This document shows, piece by piece, positions 1 to 5,887 of a stretch of DNA of 5,887 nt (positions within the stretch are counted from its first letter, which is position 1; every line of letters starts with the position of its first letter). The DNA is from an uncultured Bacilli bacterium. GTDB lineage: Bacteria; Bacillota_I; Bacilli_A; RF39; UBA660. A program made the translations under genes and the position numbers. The notes under the pieces were generated by a model that made no database searches, was not told the origin of the DNA, and was given only the letters and a program-made list of their open reading frames with translations. The stretch lies in assembly GCA_910586425.1 (NCBI GenBank), contig CAJUHL010000094.1, positions 1 through 5,887 of the forward strand, written 5' to 3'.

Positions 1-738
1 TAATCTTCCTAAATAATCATATATATAATTAATGGAGGTACTACTAAATTCTGTTTTTGTTAGAGAATCATCTGCATTGTAAGTATTATTAATACCATCA
101 TAGACATTATTACCTAGCATATACTTCTTGCTAACAATATTGTCATTTGAATCATAACTATATCTTATTTTTAAATTATTATTATAATATTCATATAATC
201 GTTTACCAGAATCATAGGTATATTTGATTGTATTTTCATTGGATTTTATCTTTAATAAATCACCATGATTACCATAGAAGTATTCATACGTATCATTTAT
301 TTTATTTACTTTCTTAATACGATCAAATTCATCATATTCATAAGTAATTGTGTCTTGATTTCCATAAGTAGATGAGATTAAATTACCATTATTTTCTTCA
401 TAATTATTGGTAATTAAAGTAACATTATCTCCTATTTTTACAGATTTCATATTTAAGAAATCATCATAGATAAAATGATATACTCTATCTTGTTGGATAA
501 TTTCTGATAATAGATTTTGATTATTGTATGTATATTCTACACTTCTATCACCAGTTGTAATACCAATTAATTGTCTTTTACTATTATAAGTATAGTTTGT
601 TGTTTGCTTTTTAGCATCTGTAATTGAATTTAGAAGTCCTGTTGTTGTATCAATATCATACTCTGTTTTATGCATTCTAGCATCTGTTATACTTTTTACA
701 TATTTTCCATCGCTTGTATATTCACAACTATTTTCTAT
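1..738 (-). repeat. Protein-level YD/RHS repeat array (residues 1311-1556, continuing past the window)
   Basis: Degenerate units of about 20 residues follow one another: KTEYDIDTTTGLLNSI, TNYTYNSKRQLIGI, VEYTYNNQNLLSEI, YHFIYDDFLNMKSV, ITYEYDEFDRIKKV, YEYFYGNHGDLLKI, IKYTYDSGKRLYEY, IRYSYDSNDNIVSK and, at the edge, INYIYDYLGRL. Each has the Y-x-Y-D/N-x-x-x-x-L/I core of YD repeats, which build the spiral beta-strand shell of RHS and teneurin proteins. The final unit, with Y-D-x-L-G-R-L, is the most canonical, so the conserved RHS core is probably close to the left edge. The repeats have diverged at DNA level and are not simple tandem DNA repeats. Confidence 0.88.
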
Positions 739-3700
739 AAAAAATACATCATCCATGGACTCTATATAGAATTCAAAATCAGATTGTTTTTCTTCTACTA
801 ACTCACCAAATTTTAAAACACCATTTTCATTGTGCAAATAAAGATTATTTTTCTTACACTGAATTAAGAAACTTCCATTTTCATTCTTCACAACCGTAAA
901 TAGTGAATTATCAACAATTTCTTCTATTAATGTCAAAGTTACATTCTTGGATGCCAAATATTTATTGGAAATAACGGAATGTTTGACTTTATAATAGTCT
1001 TTATTATTCATTGTAGTTTTTTCAAAAATCCATTTATCATGACAACAAGTATCGGTTACTAAAGCAATATTTTCATCAATCAAGCGAATACATTTATTGG
1101 TACCCTTTAGTCTAATTTGATAGCTTCCGTTTTTAATTTCTTTTGACTGTCCTCTATTTACAATTCTAGTAATGCGTGGATTTCCAAATGAATCATATTC
1201 TATTTCATTCGAAATTCCAGTTTCTGATACCCCTTTTAAAACTCTATCAGTAACCATATTATCATACTCAAATGTAAAATTCTTTCCTTTAGGATCAAAC
1301 ATACCAATTAATTGATTGTTTTTGTCATACTTGAATGAACTTGAATCATTATTCAAATTTTTGGATAAAACGACATTCCCATTTTCATCATAATCATAGG
1401 TTACGCTTCTAACATCTTTGAACAAATTGATATTAGTAATATAGAAGTTATTGGCATTCATAGATTGTAAAAATGACATATTTATTTCTTTGAAATTAAA
1501 TGGTGCTGTGAAGGTACAAGAATAATACTGCCATTCCTTTTCATTTGGATTGAATGGTTTGATATAAACATCATCGGTTCCAATTTCTTCTACGGGAATA
1601 AACCCAAATATAATGTTGTTATAAGTTCCATAATACATTCCTTCTCCTGCCACTAATCCTTCATTTTTATACCAAAATGACAGTGTATATACATCTCCTG
1701 CTTTTCCTTTTACATTAAATGTTTTAGAAAAAGTACTAGATACCTCTGGGTTCATGCTTACTTTTAAGGCTTTTTGAGTGTCTGTAACATTGATTACTTC
1801 AAACACATCTGCACTAGGAATGTCAGTATCATCTTTGAATTTTGTTGCACTTAAATTCCATGATGAAAGTCCTTCTGAAAAATCAGAATTTTCTATCATA
1901 TTATAATTATTAGCTACTTGTCCTTCTTCTAACTGAATATCATCTATATAACATACTCCCATATAAGTTTCTGGTGCAAATCCAACCATCAAATCACTTG
2001 TAGCATCCTCTGGATAATAAATCGTTAAATCTTGTCTTGAAAATTCATCTTTAGAACTGAACGGTTCACTACGTTTTAAAAATGGGTCATTGTTTTGAGT
2101 TCTATATTCAAGTGTTATACATGTTTCTCCTACCTCATTTTTTCCATATGCACTAAATGTATAGTAGTGGCCTTTAGGAACTATCACAGGCATAGAGGCG
2201 CCCATTCCTTGTCCCCATTCTATTTTTAAACCTCTATTCCCGCTATAAGCCGCACTTACAGATGATACTACATTTGCATTTCTATCACCTACAAAGTCAG
2301 TTTCCATCTTTTCAAAACTAGAATCTTTGATATAATTTTTTACATATTTCAATGGAATCTGATGATCCAATAATTTATTCGCATATGTATTTACTCCTCT
2401 AAATGATTCCCCATATTCTAATTTCATTCCATAAGCATTTGTAATATCATTATGATCTTTTAAACTGCTCATAGAAATAGGGTTTCCATAAGCATTATAA
2501 ACAATCGTTTGTACTTTATTTTTAGAGTCTGTAATGGTTGTTGCATTAAAACCATATGCTACTTCATAAAAGGCCCCTATCGTATTATTGAGACCATATT
2601 CTGTTATTTTTTTCACTTTATATGGACTTTGTTCATAATAGGTATATTCTATTTTTTTACCCGTTACATCTGTAATACTAGTAATTAAATTATTGGTATT
2701 TTCAAAATAAGTAACTCCTTGGATACTAGTAATATTTACTAGATTATCATTTAAATAATCTAATGTAATAACTTGATCAGGACTTGTAACTGTAATTACA
2801 TTAACTCCATATGTAAGGTTAATTGCTTGATTATTCGCATCTACTACTTTGGTAATTCTATGATTACTATCATAAGTAATACTGATTTTATTCTCGCTTA
2901 CATCTTTGATTTCTGTTAAATAACTATATTCACCACTTTTTACAAATTTTTTCTGATTACCATTCTTATCTTTCATTGTATAAGAAGTACCATCTGTACT
3001 TTTTTCAATTTCCAAACCTAGACCATCTTCATCAAAATAAGTATTTTCATATGTGGTTGTTACAAATCCACTAGAACCATTTTCATTTTGTTCATATTTT
3101 ACCTTTTGATTCAAGAAGTAATGAATTGTTCCATCTTCATCTATGTATGCTAAATAATTTCTATTGTCGATTTTTTCTTCCTTAATTGTTTGCAATAAAT
3201 TAAGACGATACCCAATTCCATATCCAAGATTTTGCTCTAAAACAACATCGTTGGTATTATAAACTAATTTTAAACTAACAGGCAATTTCCCACCAATCGT
3301 TGCACCAATATCAAATATTCCTGTTAAATTTCCGTTATAAGTATTATGATAAGTGCTTCCAATACCAAATCCTTGTTTGTTATAATCCATATAACTTTCT
3401 AATCCATTTTGATTTCGGTAGGTAATTTCTAATATTGGTTTCGGATTATCCCCTGTTACAGTATTATTTTTAGAAAAAAACATAGGAATAATATCTGTAC
3501 GATATCGTTCTGTATTTGCTTTTAACATAATACCATAATTAGGCGTACCTGTATACCATTTTTGCACTAAACTTGTAATATCTGTACTTGATCCAAAAGG
3601 ACGAATAGCGCCATTTTCTTCAAAGTAATTTCGATTACTCTCAAAAGTACCTTCTACTCTGCTTGCATCAAATTTATCATTCATTGTATTCCAATTGGCA

Positions 3701-4668
3701 GTTGATTCATTCCAAGCTTCTGTTACACGATAGATATTCACAAAATCTTGTTCCAATGAATTGGTAAAGTCTGGATATCCAGTTAATTCTAGTTGTGCAT
3801 GAGTGATATAACTTCCTGTTCCAATCACTGGTAAATCAAATTTGATTAAAGAACGATTGATGACATCTGCACCATTTATTTTTTCAACTCCTACTTTTAA
3901 ATAAGGCAGATTGTTTCTATCCACCCCTGTATCTCCTGGATAAATATAGGTATCATATACACTATTTTCATCTTTACTACCTGTGATGGTAGGATCAATT
4001 ACAACTGGATAAATAATATTGGGATTATTTAACCAATCTTGATCCACAACTAGCTTTAATACATATTCTTGACCTAATTTTTCTAAATGATAATATACAT
4101 TACGATTTATAATATCATTAGAATCATACATATAAGGTGCATCTAGATAGAAAATAGCTTCCCCATCTTTGTTTGCACATATTCTCTTATCGTCTACAAT
4201 ATGTAATTCCATATTTGTTTTTATGATAAATTCTAATTCATTGATATTTGCTTCTTTATTATGTAACACAATCGATTCTTTTACCTTTGTAGGTAATACT
4301 TGATAATCCAAATCCATACTTTCTAAAATATTCTTGTAACAAATTCTATCTTCTAACATTGATTTATTAGGATTCTTTTGAATACTAAAATCACCATGCG
4401 TTTTGAGTCTGATATTTAAATAGTAATCTAATGTTTCCATTTGCATCAATTCATCACTAGGATGTAGTCCAAACCATACTTTATAAGCATTATTTTGATT
4501 GATATAATAATCATCTTTTAAAACTAAAGTATTATCAATTTCTTCATATTTACCATTTTTTAGAAAATGGATTGGTTCTTCATACATTCTAGCAACAATT
4601 TCGCCATTTTCTTGTAAAAAATGTTTTTCTTTTTCTCTTCTTTTATCGATTAATTCTATTTCTTTCAT
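1..4668 (-). CDS. Giant DNRLRE/RHS (YD-repeat) protein, WapA-like polymorphic toxin candidate, 3' end beyond window
   Basis: The frame is open for 1,556 codons from the ATG at 4668-4666 to position 1, with no stop, so the C-terminus is missing. The start is well fixed: GGAGG lies 7 bases upstream, directly after the previous stop. Residues 1-230 match the usual leader of WapA/DNRLRE proteins (EEPIHFLKNGKYEEIDNTL, then YPVVIDPT at 220-227). A DNRLRE domain follows at about 230-417, then an RHS/YD region at about 420-770. Two jelly-roll carbohydrate-binding-like modules occupy about 775-1085, YD repeats 1086-1170, a ricin-like beta-trefoil 1181-1303, and a regular YD array 1311-1556. In this family the YD repeats form a hollow shell that encloses a C-terminal toxin; the toxin is not visible here. 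No signal peptide, membrane segment, PAAR or VgrG region is seen, and the N-terminus is charged (MKEIELIDKRREKEK). Membership of the RHS family is near certain. The toxin role and delivery route are inferred. Confidence 0.93.
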   Translation of the reverse strand, partial: MKEIELIDKRREKEKHFLQENGEIVARMYEEPIHFLKNGKYEEIDNTLVLKDDYYINQNNAYKVWFGLHPSDELMQMETLDYYLNIRLKTHGDFSIQKNPNKSMLEDRICYKNILESMDLDYQVLPTKVKESIVLHNKEANINELEFIIKTNMELHIVDDKRICANKDGEAIFYLDAPYMYDSNDIINRNVYYHLEKLGQEYVLKLVVDQDWLNNPNIIYPVVIDPTITGSKDENSVYDTYIYPGDTGVDRNNLPYLKVGVEKINGADVINRSLIKFDLPVIGTGSYITHAQLELTGYPDFTNSLEQDFVNIYRVTEAWNESTANWNTMNDKFDASRVEGTFESNRNYFEENGAIRPFGSSTDITSLVQKWYTGTPNYGIMLKANTERYRTDIIPMFFSKNNTVTGDNPKPILEITYRNQNGLESYMDYNKQGFGIGSTYHNTYNGNLTGIFDIGATIGGKLPVSLKLVYNTNDVVLEQNLGYGIGYRLNLLQTIKEEKIDNRNYLAYIDEDGTIHYFLNQKVKYEQNENGSSGFVTTTYENTYFDEDGLGLEIEKSTDGTSYTMKDKNGNQKKFVKSGEYSYLTEIKDVSENKISITYDSNHRITKVVDANNQAINLTYGVNVITVTSPDQVITLDYLNDNLVNITSIQGVTYFENTNNLITSITDVTGKKIEYTYYEQSPYKVKKITEYGLNNTIGAFYEVAYGFNATTITDSKNKVQTIVYNAYGNPISMSSLKDHNDITNAYGMKLEYGESFRGVNTYANKLLDHQIPLKYVKNYIKDSSFEKMETDFVGDRNANVVSSVSAAYSGNRGLKIEWGQGMGASMPVIVPKGHYYTFSAYGKNEVGETCITLEYRTQNNDPFLKRSEPFSSKDEFSRQDLTIYYPEDATSDLMVGFAPETYMGVCYIDDIQLEEGQVANNYNMIENSDFSEGLSSWNLSATKFKDDTDIPSADVFEVINVTDTQKALKVSMNPEVSSTFSKTFNVKGKAGDVYTLSFWYKNEGLVAGEGMYYGTYNNIIFGFIPVEEIGTDDVYIKPFNPNEKEWQYYSCTFTAPFNFKEINMSFLQSMNANNFYITNINLFKDVRSVTYDYDENGNVVLSKNLNNDSSSFKYDKNNQLIGMFDPKGKNFTFEYDNMVTDRVLKGVSETGISNEIEYDSFGNPRITRIVNRGQSKEIKNGSYQIRLKGTNKCIRLIDENIALVTDTCCHDKWIFEKTTMNNKDYYKVKHSVISNKYLASKNVTLTLIEEIVDNSLFTVVKNENGSFLIQCKKNNLYLHNENGVLKFGELVEEKQSDFEFYIESMDDVFFIENSCEYTSDGKYVKSITDARMHKTEYDIDTTTGLLNSITDAKKQTTNYTYNSKRQLIGITTGDRSVEYTYNNQNLLSEIIQQDRVYHFIYDDFLNMKSVKIGDNVTLITNNYEENNGNLISSTYGNQDTITYEYDEFDRIKKVNKINDTYEYFYGNHGDLLKIKSNENTIKYTYDSGKRLYEYYNNNLKIRYSYDSNDNIVSKKYMLGNNVYDGINNTYNADDSLTKTEFSSTSINYIYDYLGRL
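760..1128 (-). other. Apparent ricin-type beta-trefoil inserted in the YD repeats (residues about 1181-1303)
   Basis: The segment has three roughly 40-residue repeats, beginning SYQIRLKGTNKCIRL, DYYKVKHSVISNKYLAS and SFLIQCKKNNLYLHN, and closing respectively at WIFEK, FTVVKN and FEFYIES. The first repeat shows the ricin-B pattern: a Cys at 1193 after a G-T-N-K turn, Cys 1208/1209 about 16 residues later, and a D-K-W in place of the classical Q-x-W. The usual sugar-contacting Asp after the first Cys is absent (CIRL rather than C-L-D-V), so lectin activity may be lost. YD repeats stand on both sides (IEYDSFGNPRITR before, KTEYDIDTTTGLL after). The fold call comes from pattern reading, not from a search. 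Confidence 0.6.
1414..2346 (-). other. Two tandem carbohydrate-binding-module-like domains in the RHS protein (residues about 775-1085)
   Basis: Two jelly-roll modules of the CBM_4_9 type appear back to back. The first runs from YIKDSSFE through GLKIEWGQG and YYTFSAYGKN to VCYIDDIQLEEG. The second starts at NMIENSDFSEGLSSWNLS and passes through ALKVSM and YTLSFWYKNEG to WQYYSCTF and FYITNINLFKD. The N-x-x-F/S-x-F-E/S opening, the central Y-T-x-S-x-W/Y strand and the closing D-I-x-L strand are typical of these modules, and the linker QLEEGQVANNYN is a common joining sequence in RHS proteins. They interrupt the YD repeats rather than sitting at one end. Sugar binding is a family expectation; binding residues cannot be confirmed by eye. 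Confidence 0.72.
3418..3981 (-). other. DNRLRE domain region of the RHS protein (residues about 230-417)
   Basis: This part of the giant protein begins just after the YPVVIDPTIT motif and reads VYDTYIYPG, then LPYLKVG, then RSLIKFDLP, then ITHAQLELTG, with EAWNESTANWN and DITSLVQKWYTG further on, ending at PILEITYRN. That order is the usual signature of DNRLRE domains: a D-x-Y-I opening, an L-x-V-G strand, an R-x-L-I-x-F-D-L segment, and a W-x-E-x-x-x-x-W-x-x-M/x loop. In known proteins the domain is a beta-sandwich found near the N-terminus of secreted or surface proteins, often ahead of RHS repeats. Its precise function is not settled. Boundaries are approximate. Confidence 0.8.
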
Positions 4669-4674
4669 GATTTT

Positions 4675-4680
4675 CCCTCC
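4675..4680 (-). promoter_or_regulatory. Strong ribosome binding site of the RHS gene
   Basis: On the minus strand GGAGGG follows the TAA stop of the preceding small gene directly and leaves 7 bases between GGAGG and the ATG at 4668. It is the best Shine-Dalgarno match in the window. It fixes the RHS start, and so shows that the absence of a signal peptide does not come from a misplaced start. It also suggests strong translation of the giant protein from a shared messenger. Confidence 0.85.
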
Positions 4681-5031
4681 TTAATTGGTTTTTAATGCTT
4701 GTAATTCCGCAATCTTACTCTTCACTCTCGGGTAATAATATTTCCATAGTGTTGATACATCTTTATCTACCTCATACGCAACTTTTTCTATTGCTTTTGT
4801 CACACTTGAACCATCCATCACAATCTCTTTTAATAATTTAAATTCAATCCTTTGAGATGTATTCAAGCTCATTTCTATTTTATTTAATAATTTACTTTGA
4901 ACATATATTGTATTTTCTATTTGGCTTCTTTCAGCTTCTAAATTTTTTTCATACTGTTTTATCATTTTTAACCGAACTTCTAAAATATCTACTTCATACT
5001 TCATTTGTTGGTAATAATTTAACCAATTCAT
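4681..5031 (-). CDS. Small coiled-coil/helix-turn-helix protein, ArpU/RinA-like phage regulator candidate
   Basis: With the ATG at 5031 this is a 116-residue protein beginning MNWLNYYQQMKYEV. Residues 8-58 are strongly helical and charged, likely a coiled coil. Residues 60-108 (RIEFKLLKEIVMDG, then SVTKAIEKVAYEVDKDVSTLWKYYYPRVK) look like a sigma-region-4-type helix-turn-helix. The pattern of a G-x-S-x-x-K-A-x-E turn, then S-x-x-x-Y-Y, recalls ArpU/RinA-type late-transcription regulators and related small phage proteins of Firmicutes. The start is uncertain. An ATG at 5061 overlaps the upstream stop by one base (TAATG), and a GTG at 5079 would add more. Both longer forms add an odd hydrophobic leader (FFSNIWIIA) and lack a good ribosome binding site; the 5031 start has only a weak GGA. 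It sits 12 bases ahead of the RHS gene, so it is co-transcribed. Regulation of phage or toxin genes is inferred. Confidence 0.78.
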   Translation of the reverse strand: MNWLNYYQQMKYEVDILEVRLKMIKQYEKNLEAERSQIENTIYVQSKLLNKIEMSLNTSQRIEFKLLKEIVMDGSSVTKAIEKVAYEVDKDVSTLWKYYYPRVKSKIAELQALKTN

Positions 5032-5060
5032 CGCAATAATCCATATGTTAGAAAAGAACA

Positions 5061-5825
5061 TTAAGCAGTTCTTTTCCACATATAAACTTCGTATCTTAAT
5101 GGTGTAACAGTATGTGTATGGTTATTTAATGTGTGGGTATGGCCTTGACTCCCACCTGTATTTTGATTTGTTGCAGTGGTAGTTCCTGTATAATAAGTTG
5201 CAATCTCTGCACCAGCATAAAAGCCTGTTGTACATTTTAAACGTGTATCATAATGTGCATCATCATTCATCCAACATTTTGGATTTTCTGTATGATTATG
5301 TGCATTTTGAATATGCGTATGACTAGGCATCTGAGCAACTGTAATTGCAGTACTTCCCGTAGAGTTTGTACTAGGTCCCCCAGAAGTATTACTTCCAGCA
5401 GTATTTCCACCATTTCCTGCATACAAATAATAACCATTAATTCTTTGCCAAGTTCCTCCAAATAGAGTTGCTGGGCTTGTACTACTAATAGACATATATA
5501 AACTTCCAATTGGATAAACTTTTTTTAGAACTTCAGTCATATCCAAATTATTACTATTGTCTTTTTCAGTAGTAATTGATTTTACCGTTAAATTACCTTC
5601 TTCATCTAAACTAAATTTATTATTTTTTGAAGTGATACAATCTACTTTTGCACTATTTACTTCAAGATTCAGTTTATCTGCCGTTTTTGTAAACGCATCC
5701 TTGAAATAAATATCATCTAAAGTAAAATCACTACTTGTCCCAGTTTCTTCTACTACTGTAGAATCATCAAGAGATACATCCATTACATCATTTACTTCAT
5801 TTACAATTTGATTTGTTAAATCCAT
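5061..5825 (-). CDS. Phage tail-fibre tip / tail-collar (baseplate-type) protein
   Basis: The 254-residue protein has an N-terminal region of about 100 residues, polar and beta-prone (FSLDEEGNLTVKSI at 71-84), probably a shaft or attachment part. It is followed by a clear receptor-tip domain. YPIGSLYMSISSTSPATLF and GGTWQRINGYYLYAG (104-137) are the hallmark of tail-collar/short tail fibre proteins in Firmicute phages. Gly/Ser/Thr-rich loops follow, with four His-x-His motifs at 169-171, 176-178, 229-231 and 236-238, and the standard ending YEVYMWKRTA. In T4-type fibre tips such His pairs bind metal along a trimer axis; that role is inferred here. The ATG at 5825 is the first in-frame start after a TGA. 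The protein probably recognises a cell surface at the end of a phage tail or tail-like particle. No other tail gene is visible because the window ends upstream. Confidence 0.9.
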   Translation of the reverse strand: MDLTNQIVNEVNDVMDVSLDDSTVVEETGTSSDFTLDDIYFKDAFTKTADKLNLEVNSAKVDCITSKNNKFSLDEEGNLTVKSITTEKDNSNNLDMTEVLKKVYPIGSLYMSISSTSPATLFGGTWQRINGYYLYAGNGGNTAGSNTSGGPSTNSTGSTAITVAQMPSHTHIQNAHNHTENPKCWMNDDAHYDTRLKCTTGFYAGAEIATYYTGTTTATNQNTGGSQGHTHTLNNHTHTVTPLRYEVYMWKRTA

Positions 5826-5887
5826 AATTCATTCACATTCCTCGTATAATCAATCTTATAGAAATTATTAATCTATTTGATTGATTC
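5826..5887 (-). other. Edge stretch upstream of the tail-tip gene, possibly the end of a preceding gene
   Basis: These 62 bases are AT-rich. One minus-strand frame is open from the edge to a TGA at 5835-5833, giving a 17-residue tail (NQSNRLIISIRLIIRGM). The other two frames stop close to the edge (TAG at 5875-5873, TAA at 5870-5868). Any of the three could be the end of an upstream gene and the sequence does not decide. I found no convincing -35/-10 pair or terminator hairpin. The tail-tip gene is therefore probably read from a promoter further upstream. Confidence 0.3.
5838..5843 (-). promoter_or_regulatory. Weak ribosome binding site ahead of the tail-tip gene
   Basis: GAGGAA on the minus strand is the only purine-rich Shine-Dalgarno candidate before the ATG at 5825. 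The gap of 12-14 bases is longer than usual, so initiation may be modest or coupled to translation of an upstream gene. No nearer in-frame start exists, because a TGA lies six bases before the ATG. Confidence 0.45.

Noticed and set aside
3474..3480. Run of seven A (seven T on the coding strand) in the RHS gene as a phase-variation or frameshift site
   Set aside because: Short runs of this length are expected in AT-rich DNA, the frame is intact across it, and nothing marks it as a switch.
1..4668. Type VI or eCIS toxin markers (PAAR, VgrG or metalloprotease region) in the RHS protein
   Set aside because: The N-terminus is of the DNRLRE/WapA kind and none of those motifs is visible in the 1,556 residues.
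4857..5039. Plus-strand open frame of 60 codons opposite the small helix-turn-helix gene
   Set aside because: It is a Phe/Leu-rich antisense shadow of the Lys/Glu-rich coiled coil, with no ribosome binding site.
5253..5509. Open frames on both strands inside the tail-tip gene (plus 5253-5465, minus 5267-5509)
   Set aside because: Both overlap the well-supported tail-tip frame, have biased low-complexity composition and resemble no protein family.
1..5825. Mycoplasma-type code with TGA as tryptophan, suggested by the very low GC
   Set aside because: All tryptophans in the three genes are TGG and no in-frame TGA occurs.
5816..5887. Possible TAG recoding: reading TAG at 5875-5873 as Gln would extend a plausible upstream protein into the tail-tip start
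   Set aside because: About 1,900 sense codons of the three genes contain no in-frame TAG, and all Gln codons are CAA or CAG, so recoding is not supported.
5826..5887. Sigma-A promoter before the tail-tip gene (TATAAG and TTATAC look like -10 boxes)
   Set aside because: No acceptable -35 element lies at the right distance from either, and such boxes arise often by chance in AT-rich sequence.
1..5887. CRISPR array, tRNA, rRNA, insertion sequence or intergenic terminator
   Set aside because: No regular direct repeats, cloverleaf, terminal inverted repeats or GC-rich hairpin with a T-run were seen. The window is almost entirely coding.

Overview
The window is very AT-rich (roughly 30% GC by eye) and every supported gene lies on the minus strand, transcribed from high to low coordinates. 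A low-GC Firmicute or related Bacilli/Erysipelotrichia-type gut bacterium, or a prophage in one, fits best. This rests on composition, on Shine-Dalgarno sites of the GGAGG type, and on protein families common in such genomes. Tryptophan is TGG throughout, and no TGA or TAG falls inside about 1,900 sense codons. The ordinary bacterial code is therefore in use and a Mycoplasma-type code is unlikely. Species cannot be named from the sequence.

Layout in transcription order: (1) 5887-5826 is a short edge stretch ahead of the first gene, with a weak ribosome binding site and possibly the tail of a preceding gene. (2) 5825-5061 encodes a 254-residue phage tail-fibre tip / tail-collar type protein with four His-x-His motifs and the characteristic C-terminus ending MWKRTA. 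(3) About 5031-4681 (start uncertain, possibly 5061 or 5079) encodes a small coiled-coil plus helix-turn-helix protein resembling ArpU/RinA-type phage late regulators. (4) 4668 to the left edge encodes the first 1,556 residues of a giant RHS/YD-repeat protein. This ORF has no stop in the window, and its C-terminal end is off the left side. Spacing is very tight (a possible TAATG junction or small overlap between genes 1 and 2, and 12 bases between genes 2 and 3), which indicates one transcription unit.

The giant protein is the main item. Its order is: a WapA/DNRLRE-type N-terminal region ending in a YPVVIDPT motif; a DNRLRE domain (about 230-417); an RHS/YD region; two tandem carbohydrate-binding-module-like jelly-roll domains (about 775-1085); more YD repeats; an apparent ricin-type beta-trefoil (about 1181-1303); then a regular YD-repeat array running to the window edge. 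Relatives with this N-terminal architecture are usually secreted polymorphic toxins, yet this one starts directly in the conserved region with no signal peptide. Together with a tail-tip gene and a phage-type regulator in the same unit, this suggests, as inference only, a toxin or cargo associated with a phage tail or phage-tail-like particle, or one released by lysis. The variable toxin tip and any immunity gene would lie just beyond position 1.
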